From Schistocephalus solidus (lineage: Eukaryota > Platyhelminthes > Cestoda > Diphyllobothriidea > Diphyllobothriidae), in the NCBI GenBank assembly GCA_017591395.1, contig WEDG01005356.1:287933-351932 (forward strand): 64,000 nucleotides of DNA, read 5' to 3'. The position numbers were made by a program, and so were the translations under genes. Positions 1 to 13,600 of the stretch are shown piece by piece. A model generated the notes under the pieces. It was not told the origin of the DNA. It did no database searches and saw only the letters and a program-made list of their open reading frames with translations. Every line of letters starts with the position of its first letter. Positions within the stretch are counted from its first letter, which is position 1.

Positions 1-559
1 AGTGCCATAAAGGCCACATTAAGAAGGAGCCATTTCAGCCTGTCCGCCAGTCAGCCACTCCACACAAAACACACATTGGGCTGACCACGCGGTCCGAGTT
101 ATCCCGTCAGTTGGCAACCTTCCAAGCCACGGCTTTTAGCGCACCGTGATAGTTTCGAGCGCGTCAGATTATTTATAGTGAGGAAAATGCGCTGAGCTGT
201 TGACCTCACTCTCTCCCCAACCCCCACGATCAGACCCCCTACCGAGCCAGTCAGTTGGCTGATGTGGGAAGTGGGTGCATTGGCTGACGGATCGGCGTAC
301 CCGTCTTTCGCGCGCCACAGCACGACCAAGCCCCCATAACGCACACAGCAGGATTCACTAACTCAGGGGATATGGAGGAGCCATCGCCGTCGGACTTCCA
401 GACCGACTGGTCAACCACTTGACACACACAGCACATACACTGGGCCGACGGCGTGGTCTGGTGTAAGCGTCAGAGTGGAAGCCTTCCAAGCCACGGATTC
501 TAGGAAACCGTAATTTTATCAGGTACACTATAATGATTGCGAGGGCTGTTGTTTATGTA
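1..559 (-). repeat. LINE-A 3' UTR, two homologous monomers
   Basis: Read on the minus strand, this is the non-coding 3' part of the zinc-finger LINE that ends at 560. It matches 25,900-26,430 on the plus strand. It has two related monomers, each opening with a CACGG...CCGTG hairpin followed by GGCTTGGAAGGTTGCCAA-like sequence. The window edge cuts it off. Confidence 0.7.
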
Positions 560-1212
560 TTAGTGTAGATGATGTGCGCTGATGTGGCTTAGCCTCCGGT
601 GGTTTACCGCAGGTTGCCGTGGAGGCGCATGTGTCCTAATAGGCCCATGCGGTGAGTAAATGTGCAGGGAGCAGTGAGGGTAGTGGAGGCGGGTGCGTCG
701 ACTGTATGTCGGAGCCCCAGGCACTAGTTCACCAGCCTCCATGCGATGGATTCGCAGGTGACCGACCAGGCCGATGCGTGAGTTGAATTTGCGGGCGCAG
801 TGTGGGCAGGATAAATCGGTAGAGGCTGGGGGGATATAATTCACGGTAGTGGGGGTGGCAGTGGCGGTAAGAATGGAAAGAGCGGAGGGTTTGCATGGTG
901 TATCGGTGTTGTCGGCATTGCGGTAAATTTCGCTGTCATGGATGCGCATGTGACCGAATAGGCCCATACGATGAGTGAATGCGCGAGGACAGTGAGGGCA
1001 GTTGAGACGGCGATATCTGCTGTGTGTTGGTGCTTCAGGCACTGGTTCACCAGTCTCTGTACGATGGATTCGCAAGTGACCGACCAGGCCGATGCGTGAG
1101 ACGAATGTGCGGTCGCATTGAGGACAGTTTAGGAGAGAGTCCCCATCGCTGATGGTGGTGGTGGTAGTGAAGGCGAAGGGAGTGGTGGTGGGGGTAACAG
1201 GCGATGAGCATT
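560..1212 (-). pseudogene. LINE-A ORF, C-terminal zinc-finger part
   Basis: The minus strand encodes the end of an endonuclease-RT polyprotein: tandem C2H2 fingers such as [20 protein letters not shown] and [20 protein letters not shown], each closed by H-x-x-x-H. The last finger has lost its first cysteine (YPHC) and then runs into a frameshift. Low-complexity Thr/Pro linkers separate finger pairs. The 5' two-thirds (endonuclease and RT) are missing. The fingers probably bind the element's nucleic acid; that role is inferred. Confidence 0.75.
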
Positions 1213-1287
1213 CGGGATGTGGTTTCTATGATGGTGGGAGTAATGGAATTGATGCCAGGAGTGAGGGTGGGGACCAGCACACACGAG

Positions 1288-3145
1288 AGTTCGACCGTCG
1301 TAGTCCGACGATGTCCACCGTATGCTCCATGGGAGAAGTGGAGCAGGGACGGTGACTTGCGCGTGATTTAGTTATAAGTGATAGTAGACTTGCGCTGCAT
1401 CTACCGCACTCTATCCTCCTCCCCCACCTGAGCACGGGGTCAAGACAGAGTCAAGAAGACCGGTGGTGGGAGAGGACGCAGGTGGCTGGCGCGGCTGGGT
1501 TCCCTAAGTCCTAGCAGCCCCTAGGCGTGCCACCAAACCTCCATGTTCGGCATTTGTTATGGGAGCGCAACCCGAATAACGCCTGTCGTGCCCTAATGTG
1601 GCTCCCCGTGTTGGTCCAACGCATCTACCAAGTGGCCCGTTTAGGGGGCATGACCTGCCAGACACGATAGTTCGACCGTCGTAGTCCGACGATGTCCACC
1701 GTATGCTCCATGGGAAAGTGGAGCAGGACGGTAACTTGAGCGTGAATTAGTTTTAAGTGATAGTAGCCTTGCGATGCAGCTACCGCACTCCTCCCCCACC
1801 TGAACCCGGTGTCATGAGAGAGTCAAGAAGACCGGAGGTGGGAGAGGACGCAGGTGGCTGGCGCAGCCGGAGCCGCCCCTGGGCGTACCACCACACCTGG
1901 CTCGGATCCCACGGAGTGGGGGTGCCATAAAGGCCACATTAAGGAGTTATTGCAGCCTGACTCTCAGTCCGCCAGTCTGCCACTCCACACAAAACGCACA
2001 TTGGGCTGACCACGCGGTCCGAGTTATCCCGTCAGTTGGCAACCTTCCAAGCCACGGCTTTTAGCGCACCGTGATAGTTTCAAGCGCGTCAGATTGTTTA
2101 TAGTGAGGAAAATGCGCTGAGCTGTCGACCTCACTCTCTCCCCACCCCACAGTCAAACCGCTGTCCGAGCCGGTCGGTTATCTGATGCGGAAGTGGGCGC
2201 AGCTGCTGGTGACTTCTTCTACGTGTACTTTGTACACGACCTGGCCCCCCAAACACGAGCACCAGGATTTCCCACAACAGAGGGTTGAACGGCTTACATC
2301 TCACATGTGTGAGATAGCCAGAGGTCACATAAAGGAGGAGCCATCACAGTCTGACTCTCAGACCACCAGTCAGCCACTCCACACAACACACATTGGACTA
2401 ACTGCGAGGTCTGATCGTAATTGGCAGTTGGCAACCTTCCAACCGCGGCGCTTAACGTTACCGCACACTCTTCTCCTCCCCACCTGAGCCCGGTCTCACG
2501 CACAGGCAAGAAGAACGGAGATGGAAGAGGGCACCTGCACACACGACAGTTCGACCGTCGTAGTCCGACGATGTCCACCGTATGCTCATGGGAAAGTGGA
2601 GCAGGGACGGTGACTTGCGCGTTATTTAGTTTAAAGTGATAGTAGACTTGCGCAGCATCTACCGCACTCTCTCCTCCTCCCCCACCTGAGCCCGGTGTCA
2701 AGACAGAGTCAAGAAGACCGGAGGCGGGAGAGGACGCAGGTGGCTGGCGCGGCTGGGTCCCCTAAGTCCTAGCCGCCCCTAGGTGTGCCACCACACCTCC
2801 ATGTTCGGCATTTGTTATGAGAGCGCAACCCGAATAACGCCTGCCGTGCCCTAATGTGGCCCCCGTGTTGGTCCAACGCATCTACCACGTGGCCCGTTTA
2901 GGGGGCAAACCTGCACACTCACACACACACACATGGCAGTTCGACCGTCGATTTCGACGAGGTCCACCGTATGCTCTACACCAGGTGGTGCAGGGACGGT
3001 GACTTGCGCGTGAATTATTTTTAAGTGATAGTAGCCTTGCGCTGCAGCTACCGCACTCTCTCCTCCTCCCCCACCTGAGCCCGGTGTCAAGACAGAGTCA
3101 GGAAGACCGGAGATGGGAGAGGGCGCACACACACACACACAAACC
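1288..3145 (+). repeat. Array of LINE-A terminal modules
   Basis: Modules starting AGTTCGACCGTCG occur at 1288, 1669, 2548 and 2938. The segments 1288-1668 and 2548-2937 are direct repeats of about 385 bp, including the shared GGCATTTGTTAT stretch. Segment 1669-2210 continues into the inverted LINE-A 3' monomer. Two short CA-rich tracts (2917-2934, 3126-3142) mark module ends. No coding sequence is seen; listed small frames here are chance. Confidence 0.6.
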
Positions 3146-4018
3146 CACTCCTCTGGACTAAACGTGAGCCTACGCCATAACAGGTGAATGCGCGACAACT
3201 CTGTAATGCACCATGTACTGTTCCTGAAGCAGGCGTGCGACCTACCTTGCCAGCGCCGGTATAGCAGGCGAAACTTCGAATATCAGACCATACAAATCCC
3301 ACATTCTTCGATGTATTCAGTTACATGAAATGGGAAGCTGCAGGAGTAGACGGGCTGTCCACCACTGCGCCCGAGCCCGCTACCGGTTAATAATGCCCCT
3401 CATGAGGCATATAACATCCACTACACATTTTTATAAAAAAAACTATTTGCTATCTCCTTAACGGCATATAGGATTGTATGAGTTTTCCTACCCGGAAAGC
3501 ATACAGCCTGTAGACTCTAAACTCTAAACGCAAACTTTGCGACAGATTGGGCTTAAAATGTTTAAACCTAAACATACTATTCTCTTGAGCATAAAATGTG
3601 AAGAAAAATTGGTGTGCTACCAGGTAAGGACATGAAAGTATACTTTTTCTAACTTTTTCTACAAAAGTTGTTTAAATTGATAAGATCATCGAAAATATAT
3701 GGAAAAAAAGGCATACTAATTAAGGACTTACTGTTTCCCGGACGAGGTTTTTGCAGGCAATCGAAAAGACGTGAATTAAAAAGCTGGCATTTTGACGTAG
3801 TCGAAATAGATTCGCAATAGGCTGCATATTAGTTAACACAACAACAACGCTATCCAATTCTTCCTGATCGTAAACGTACTTTAAAATTTCGGTTAATATT
3901 GCATGAGATCGGTCAGTGACTGTGCATTTAACGAAATATAGGTACTAAGATTGCAAGCCTGACATGTCTTTTAGCCATACAGTTTAAAGGCAAAATGTCA
4001 ACCTGCGCGATACTTCAG
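3146..4018. other. No gene recognised
   Basis: AT-rich single-copy-looking sequence beyond the last unambiguous GTF3C2 exon. It may hold the gene's last exon and 3' UTR, but I could not identify one. Confidence 0.4.
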
Positions 4019-4226
4019 TCAGATAATACGAGTACCCAGGAATCCCATAGTAATCCCAATCACGGGTCTCGCAAACTCGGTAGGATAATTACTCATAGGA
4101 TACTGCTTCTGCTCAGGATTCTCCTCTAAGACAAGCAGAATAAGCAGGAGGATGTTGACAACAGCATTTGCGAACGATTGGGGGGAAGCCGGGCTGAGAA
4201 TAAAGGAAGAGCTAAATGGTACTAAC

Positions 4227-4667
4227 CTGGAATAAGAAATGGAACCCATCATTGACTTTGTGCCAACAGAGCGCCTGGCCAGCGGCATTGCAAACCTTAC
4301 AAGGTGCCAAGATCTCAGCCTCGAAGGGACGTTCAGGACTTTCCTCTAAGGTCTTTTTATAGAAATCGTTGCTTTCGAGAATTTCTTTGCCAGCTTCTTC
4401 ATCAAAGCCCCCGGCTTCATTTGTACACTCCTCGCCGATAAGACCATTGAGATTCAGGAAGTCCAGCTCTTGCTCCAGTTTAAGAACCGCAACCAGCGAG
4501 GTTTTGAGGTCGTCTCCAGCCTCAACAGTGGATGCTACTCCCAACGAGGAAGTCCAGTCAATGTCCGTTTCAACAGCCACAGCAGCGTTCTCCACCGGGG
4601 GCCCAGAAGACGATCGCTCAGGAGGGAGCTTCCGTAGTGACCATTGGTAGATCCAAGAAAGATGATT
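4227..4667 (-). CDS. GTF3C2: GTF3C2 exon: C-terminal region
   Basis: This 441-bp exon runs from acceptor TCGTTACAG to donor TTCCAG|GTTAGT, phase 0 in and out. It begins [17 protein letters not shown] and continues with acidic sequence, then [15 protein letters not shown]. Downstream the strand offers KQYPMSNYPTEFARPV ending at a stop near 4019, in phase if the acceptor is CTGAGCAG, but its match to the family C-terminus is unclear. Confidence 0.65.
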
Positions 4668-7600
4668 CTGTAACGACGAAAGACCGACAGTTAGAAAGCG
4701 GTCTGCATGATAAATGCCTGCATTTGAATGCTTAGTCCCTGAATTCTGACTTAAGGACTCTTTCGCTTCAAGATTTCATAGCCCCGCCCATCGTAGGAGT
4801 AATTCAATCTCTACGCGCAAATTAAAGAGGGTGGGGGATAGCAGTTCGATTGAAACTTCTGCGTTCGGCTATTTTTTCTGGGCAAACATTCACCTGTGTG
4901 ATAAAACTCACGGCTCCCGATAGGACATCGTATCTCAAGTGGCTAGAGCGTTGGCTGTACTTAAGCCTTTCCCTTGCGGTCGTGGGTTCGAATTAAGCCG
5001 AGTTTTACAATTGGGTCAAAGGAATCATGCATCTTTCGTTTATTTCCTACCATAACTCCAGTTAGCTGCTTCAAGCTGCAAATGGTGAGGCCTTGCCTTG
5101 CCGTCTCAGCTGTTTTTGTATTTATTTGGCTGCTTGAAAGCGTTCTCTCTCTCTCTCACGCGAAAATCAACCGAAAACGGATAGAAGACTGCCGTGGGTG
5201 AAGCGTGCAGCATATAATTGAAAGATTCAGCATACCTGGAGGTAGAGTCGACGCTTGATGTACCCCAGTTTGTATGAGTTTAAAGGGTGGGAGAAGAACT
5301 GAATCCGTCCACTGCCATCACCCAGGACTAAATAGGCGAGGGAGTCCGAGAAATCCATGCTCTAGGAGAGGACAGAGATTGAAAGGAGTTGGTTATCATT
5401 ATCAGGAGACGCCGAATTCCGCGGAGATTAGCGTTCACTCGAGTTAAAGTTCACAAAAGGGTACCGATATCAGATGGTAACAGTTAGGCTTCATTTGGAC
5501 ACTGGTACGGAGTGCAATATCCCGTCAATTTCAATGTCTTTTTTTTGGCTACGCACTGTTCCCAATGAGTTCCCATAGATTAGCCTGCCAACCACAGCGC
5601 GCCGCAGTCTCTGCCGGGTATGCTTCAGTGGCCGATTCCAGATCCCCACTAAACGGATGACTTTTCGTTGGCTGATGACAGCACACAAAGCCAGAAGTGG
5701 CCATGTCAGTCGCCTTTGTCTTTTTCGGCTGTTATTCTGGCTATAATACTAGTCAACGTGTGGTAGCCGGCAGGGATCAAGAGCGATCCTTAAGACACAA
5801 TGGGACATGTGTAACCTGTAACGTGATAGGTGACCGCCCCTCTATCATAGATAACTGATCATTAGTAGGTAGATGGGGTACAGGGGTGACTAGTTAGAGG
5901 GTAACGTGCAGGTAGCATTGCGTCACTCCAGCTGTTTTGTGCGAATGATAAGTGTTCCTGTATCGGCCCTAAATTGGCAGTCCAGTTTCCCCTGTGGTTC
6001 CTCGAGACTAGGTTTTCCGTAGCGGTCACACTCCGGAGACCGCCTTGACCGGCGGGCTAAACGAGGTAAGGTTATCCGGTTTTGTGTATGTCCCACACCC
6101 GGTAGTCCTGCTTCCCATTCCCCTTTCCCTAATTTCAAAAAATTATACGGAGAGGGCGACAAGCAATCTCCTAGGCGGCTGGGACGAATTCTGAGCGAGG
6201 TCAGCAAGAGGAGGTGGATGCCAGCTACACCTTCTGGAGCAACCACTCGACAGTTCGACCGTCGATTACGACGAGGTCCACCGTATGCTCCAAGGAAGGG
6301 TGATGCAGGGACGGTGACTTGCGCGTGATTTAGTTAAAAGTGATAGTAGAATTGCGCTGCAACTACCGCACTCTCTCCTCCCCCACCTGAGCCCGGCGTC
6401 ATGACAGAGTCAAGAAGACCGGCGATGGGAGAGGGCGCAGGTGGCTGGCGGGGACAGGAGCCACCCTTGGGCGTACCACCAGACCTGGCTCGGATCCCAC
6501 GGAGTGGATGTGCCATAAAAGCCACATTAAGAATGAGCCATTGCAGCCTGACTCTCAGTCCACAGTTAGCCACTCCACACAAAACACACATTAGACTGAC
6601 CACGCGGTCGGAGTGTTCCCGTCAGTTGGCAACCTTCCAAGCCACGACTTTTAGCACACAGTGATAGTTTCAAACGCGTCAGATTGTTTATGGTGAGGAA
6701 AATGAGCTGAGCCGTCGACCTCACTCCCTCCCACCCCCAAAATCAGACCACCGTCTGTGCCGGTCAGTTGTCTGATGTGGGAGTGGGCGGAGCAACCGCC
6801 CAAAAGGCAGAAAAATGCGACCCTGATGTCGCCTTTGCCATCCTGAACAACATCGTAGGATGAATGCTCTGTCTACCGCAGGACAACAACAATCGATTGA
6901 TGACCTTACGTCTGTCTCTGCCATGTTTTGGGTAACCGTAACGAGAACGGCCTCCTTCTACTGCAAACCTCCGCGGAGCATCGCCCCTTGCTGACCAACA
7001 CTTTATGTCTTCTGACGCGGAAGGAGGCCACGTGGGTGTGCCCGCGATCGAGGCGTTGGCAGCTTCTGGACTATGTTCTCATTCAGAGATGAGACTGACA
7101 AGACGTGCTCGTGACCAAGGGGATCCGCGACGCCTATGGCTGCCCGGATCACCACCTTGTTCTCTCAAAGATGGAGATTCGAATGCAACCTCACAGGAGA
7201 CTGTAAGGTAAGCGACCACCAAGGAAGTTAACCACTTGTTTGTTGAATTTTTATGCTCACCGTCTCCATTTCAGCAACGAACTGGTGCATTGCGTGGAAG
7301 GCCTGCAAGCTTTAGATGAAAAAGCCTCAGTAAAGGCCGCTGGTGACAAATGCGGGATGCCGTCGACTCGACCGCCCGGGATGTCATCGGAGGCGCACGT
7401 CGTGAAAACCAGGACTGGTTGGACGACAAAGATGCAGTTTGTTCGCCGAAAAGAACAGACTGCATACAGCCTAAATCAGTCGACCGACCGATGCAAACGA
7501 AGTGTCTTTCTATCGATATCACCGCCGTCGATAACCGGAAACACAGGGCGCTTAGATGGTTCACAAGGCAGAGGAGATCCAAGGGTATGCGGACCACAAT

Positions 7601-10600
7601 GAGTCAAATAATTTGTTCGCAGCGACCAAGGCTGTCTACGGTCCCCCAGCCAAAGGCACCGCCCCATATTTCAGTACCAATGGAACGACCCTACTAACGG
7701 AGAAGTCACGAATTCTGGAGCGCTGGGTTGAGTACTTCCGACTTGTCCACGCCACAATCGACCGGCTCCCTCAAGTGGAAATTACGCTCTCCCTTCCAGA
7801 AACCATTCGAAACCCAGTAACAACTCTCTAGCTGGAAAGCATTAGGTTCCAATGCGATCCCAGTTCAAATATACAAGCACGGCGGCTATCGTCTGATGAA
7901 CTACCTCACAAGAGCGCTTCCAAGAGATGTGGCGCCAAGGACAGGTCCCTAAGGAGTTCAAGGACATCACAGTCGCCTATCGTTACAGGCGAAAAGATAG
8001 CCGACACCTCTGCGATAATCACATAGGTATAACGCTTCTCAATAGCGCAGGAAAAACCCTCGCTTGTGTCCTCCTCAAACGTCTCAAACGACTCCTCCCT
8101 GGAAGCCAGTGTGGCTTCCGACGATACTGTGGCACCCCCAACATTATCTTAGTCGCCCCGGTCACAAGTTTCAGGAGATGTGAAGTCACTTCTACAATAC
8201 CTTTTTGGATCTTATGAAAGCCTTTAACACGGTGAATGGAGGTAGACTCTGGAAAATCATGCAGAAATTCGGATGCCCTGAGCGATTCACGCACATGCTA
8301 CGTCAGCTCAACGGCAGGATGATGGTGCACATCACTGCCAACGGGACAGTCTCCGATGCATTCACAGTGACCATGGGGTGAAGCACAACTGTTCACTTGC
8401 TCCCATCCTCTTCAATTTCCTGTTCTCTGCCATGCTGATGGGCTTCTACCGTGATGAGCACCCTGTGATCCGCATCACCTACAAGACTAGGAGGGATCTT
8501 CTCAATAGCCGGCACATGCAGACCCCAAGGCGTGTGTCTATGACCACACTTCACGACCTGCTCATTGCGGACGACTGCATACTCAACACCGCGACAGAAA
8601 AGACATGCGTCATCTTTGGGATGAACATCAATACCGACAAAACAATGATCATGCACCAACTGCTGCCCAACAATGCCTACAATGCTTCCCGCATCAACGT
8701 CAACGGCACCCAACTACAAGCCGTGGCCAACTTCGCCTACTCGCAGCAGCAAAGTCGACGAGGAAGTGGCTCATCGCATCTCCAAAGCCAGTCAGGCCAT
8801 TGGCCGGCTGCAGAACTTCGTGTGGAATCACCACGGTCTCCACCTCAACACAAAGCTCAAGATGTACAAAGCTGTCCTCTTGACGACGCTGTTGTATGGA
8901 GCAGAGACTTGGAAGGTTTACAAGAAACAGGCACGGCGACTCAACCAATTTCGCCCCAGTTGTCTTCGAAAAATCCTAAAGCTGCAAGCACAGGACAGGA
9001 ATCCCGGATACAGAAGCTCTGGAACGAACGGGTATCATGAGCATCAACGCTACGCTGGAGCAACTGCAACTGCCTGGAGCGGTTATCTCGTGCGGATGGG
9101 CAACGAGTGACAACCTAAATGCCTTTACTATGGAGATTTCGTTGAGGATGCTCGCTGACCAGAAGGCCCAGTCGAAGCTCTAAGGACACGTTAAAGGTTT
9201 TCTTGAAACGCTTGTAAACCAACCCAGCAACCTGGGAAGACCTCGCTCAGGTCAGATTTACCTGAAGAAGAGCAGTGAAGATCAAAGCTGTAATCTATGA
9301 GGCCAATCGGATCGCCACCGTCAAAGCCAAGAGAGAAGCACACAAGTCTCTCGTGCCTCAGGCCGGCAACGCCCGCAGTCAACCCCTCCAAACATGTTCA
9401 CAAGGTGAGAGAACTCTTCGCGCGCGATTGGGCCTGATCGGAATCTCCAGTGTCCATGCAATAACTCAACCGCTGCCTCCTCAATGGCCCCCTGAACCAA
9501 CCCTGACGTCGGCCACTCGTCACCGGTGACTAAAATCTGATTGCTGCGCCGTCACCGAACACCGATATCCCCATTACCTAAAAGCCACCAGGCCTTTTTC
9601 TTGGCAGCGGGCACGGACGGGCGAGGAAAGGGAGAATTCGATAAATGCAAAGCAAGTCGACTATCACTTAAAACGAATTCACACGCAAGTAACTGCGCTT
9701 CCTCCTTTCGGCCTGTTGGGAAGCACGTAGTGGACCTCCTCAAACTCGATGATCGAACTATCAGCAAGCAGATTTTGCATTTCAAATGTTTATTTTGTAT
9801 TAGTTTTTGTCTTCTTTTCTAGGATCAGCATTTTTATTCATTACTGGTGGAGGACTGCCGATTGAATCGTCCCGAGCATAGCGTTGCAATCCATTTCTAC
9901 CCCTCCTAATATTGCCTTGGACCTCGGATACGTCTATTGATGTAAAGAAATGAAAATAGTGCCAAACTACAGAGGGAGAGAGAGAGAGAGAGAGAGAAGA
10001 CCTAAATCTTACCGAGGTCGGTTGTAAGCCCATTTCCATGCCCCAGTAGGAGAAGTCAATAGGAGAACAGACAGGGTATGCTGTGGTATAACTTCGCAAA
10101 TTTGTGGGAAGGTCCGCAGGTTGCTTCAGACTGCCCAGTTCGGTAGGGATCCGTCGCAGTGCTCCGAAGGGCGTAATATACTCCTCTCGACCAATCCATA
10201 CAGTGGTCGTTGACCGCGGCCACACCACGATGCCACCGATGCCGGAACGCGGGGTGGCCCAGATCATCTCAGGCACAGACAACTGGACACACGCAGGATC
10301 ATGCAAATCCCAGACATGCACGTCGCGATCTAGTCCTGTCGGCACAACAACAGATCAGCGGGATGGATACCAACAATACATTTTTATGAATAACGAGAAG
10401 TGGTGCCAGAGTAATATAAGGCTAAATGGGAAAAGGAAATAAGTAAAATGCCCCTGGCCAAAACAGAAAGTTCGTAATCTGTGATTTTATGCTTTACCTT
10501 ACGACAAAATAACCCTGTGAAAACGGGATCTGTGTGTTAGTCTAGTTACGGGCTACGCATGGCGTTCCTAGGTAGTTGGCAGAGGAGGGCTGTAAGGGAT

Positions 10601-13600
10601 GTCGCAGGTGGAGTCGAACTTTGCAGTTGCATTTCCACTCCTGCTGTGCCGATGCGGTTTGATGGCCTTTCCACATGACGGTACACAAAGACCCTCACGC
10701 ATGAACAGGTGACATAGGCGACGCCATCTGGGCAGCTTCAATCAGACACGACCACCGTCGTAGCAAGTGCCTGTAGGCCATATACCACTACACGTATTGG
10801 AGGACCAACTGGATACTCATCGTCCCGGAACCCAACTCAGTCGTGACTGCACGAATAGGATCTAAGCACAGCAACAACACTTTATGAGCTGAAGCCGTAG
10901 AAGTGTTTCTGGCGCGTGTGGGTCTTCCCACCCGGTCATCCCTGAACATACTTCCACCCTCCCTCCCCATCGAAACGAAAATTCCTACGTAGAAAACGAC
11001 ATACAATCCGGTGGGCAGCCCAAGCTCATTCGAGTCACCATCCGGAGTAAAATTCAGCAGACACCTGGGACTACTAAGTAGTCATATTTAGGGGGTGGCA
11101 AGGCTTATCCCCTCGCGGGAAACGGGGATAAAAAGTGCGCCCCTAAGCTTTTATAAAGCATCTCGTTGGCAAGCTGCTCGTCGATTATGGATCAAAATAT
11201 GTCGTCCCAAAACCAATCGAAACGATAATTACTCCAGTTGCAGGATGGATCAACACCCGTGACGGATGAATTCAAAAATCCTTGAGCATTGGGCCGCGCA
11301 CCTCCATGGCGACTCCAATCACGCGTCCACAATCGGCAAAGAAGCCATCAACCGACTTCCTCAAGTGCACACCAACGACGACCTTTACTGTCCGTCTTCC
11401 CTGTTAGAAACAATCAGAGTAGTAAAACAGCTGTTCAGTTAAAAAGCGCCAACAGCCGCCGCAATCCCACCCAACGCGTACAAATACAGTGGCTTCTAAG
11501 TCCGGTAGAATCTTACTTCACTCTTCCGGGAGATGTAGCTCCAAAGGCGCATTCCCAAGACCACAAGGAAACCGCCATCGTGTATATGTATAAAAACGCG
11601 AGTGGAACCGTGAGGTCATTAATAATCACAGACGCATCGCCTTTCCCGAAGTTGTTAACAAAATCTTCGCTCGTGTCCCACACAATCGCCTGAGCATGTA
11701 ATCGGAACAGGGAAGTCCTTTCAGAAGCACAGTGCAGATTCCTAAAACACGAAAGGATAAGAGACATGACCTTTGCGGCCCGCAAGCTGCAATAAAAGCA
11801 CCAGGAATTGCGAACCAGTTTCGTGGAGATGATGGAGGCTTTTGAGAACGGAGCGATTCATAGTAATGGTAAGACAACCACTCGACGTGATGCCTTCTGT
11901 CCAGGACGACGGGCAGTCAAGGAAGCATTCGCGGTGAAGCATGGTTTTATACTCACATTTCCCTCCCTGTTCTCGTTTTCTTCGTCATTCTAATAGATGC
12001 CTACTGTGAGGACAGGCCGAGAATGAACAGCGAACACTGATACGATGGACAAATTCTCAGCATCCGTCGCATAAAAGCATCGCAAGGAGTTTAAAATGCC
12101 AGGGTTCACAAGCTCTTATTCGCTGATGACGGCGCATCAAACACTACAATGGAAGTGAGCATGCGGCGGAGGGTATAGTTTTCGGCTGTCCCAGCTCAAG
12201 ACTGACTAGCAACACAGAGAAGACTATGATCGGGCATTGATCGGCGCCATCTGATGATTACAGCAAACAAAAGATCCATGTCAATGCAACGCGTATCACA
12301 CCAGCAAACCGATTCACGTACGTGGGACGCACAATTTGAAGAAAAATCGAGCTTAACGGCGGAATGGCATAGCCAGACAGGATTTCGGCAAGTTCCAGCA
12401 CTCCGTCTCGAACCGCCGTGCCGTCCTACGCAAAACGAAAACGAGGATGGACACGATGGCTGTGCTGATAATACTCCCATACGGAAAGGAGACGTGAACA
12501 TTTTATAAAAGCTAGGCAAGAATACTAAACCGTTTCCACCCTAGCTGCCTTTGTCAAGTGCCGAATGTAAAGTGGCAGGGAAAGAACGACAGACGCCGAC
12601 ATCCCGGTGTCTTCTGTTTCAAGTCAACGGACATTAGAAGCAGAATTTGGACTTAATGGGCATATGCGGATCCAGTGCAATGTCAAACAGTAACAACCCG
12701 CTACCCATCCCACACCACCGCCGCCGCCACCACTTCCACTAACAATGCAGACTCAGTTCCAACCTATTCCCAATTGCGACCACAGGTTTGAACTCAACAC
12801 CCATCTGGTCCGTCATTTGCAAATCGATTGCAGCGCGACCGACGAAAGTGCCCGGAGCCCCGAAATACATTTAGCATATACGTCTCGCTTTCCCACCCTT
12901 AATCAGGATACTGCACCGTATAGGTCTATTAAGTGTATCCGCCTCCACGAAAATCACTAGCAAAATATAATAGTTTTTACCCATTCACCACACCTCAGTC
13001 TATCTGTATACACAAACATATCCTGCGTTACACATTAATCCACTCTACAACACACGTATGCACAAAAAACCTCTGTAACACTATGCATTACGCCTATAGT
13101 AAGCACGTGATTGACTTTTTCAGGACCGTTGCCGTCAGAACATGCCAATCGAAGTTAAGTTGGAAGCATGCCCGTAGGTGTGGCGTCCTCCAAGGAAGCG
13201 GAAACCAGGCCGTGTATGGTACGCGTGGACGAGGTCGTTCACGTTGTTAGTGACTGCGCATACTCCCATCCTCAGTCGGCTGGACTCGTAAAAGTCCCTG
13301 GCGCACGAGAGAGGTGAGAGAAGGAGTTCGACACAGTAGTATTTTGCACCATCTTCCGATTTTAAACTACCAACATGAGCCTTTAAACATTTCACCTGAA
13401 CGCTGGAAGTTACTACACTCACCAAGTCCAATAATAACATTGTTTTGGAGCGGATGCAGAGCCAAGGAGACGATGGGTCCAGGCAGGAGTTGTGCCAAAA
13501 ATACAGGACGCAGAAGGTTATCACTGTATTTAGCATAAAATGGATGAAGACAAGCGAGGTTGAACACAGCCAGATGACCTAAAAGGCGAAAAGGATTATG

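Noticed and set aside
560..1075. Host C2H2 zinc-finger transcription factor
   Set aside because: Fingers lie in the C-terminal region of a repeated endonuclease-RT element and recur at 24.9 and 29.2 kb with the same 3' UTR.
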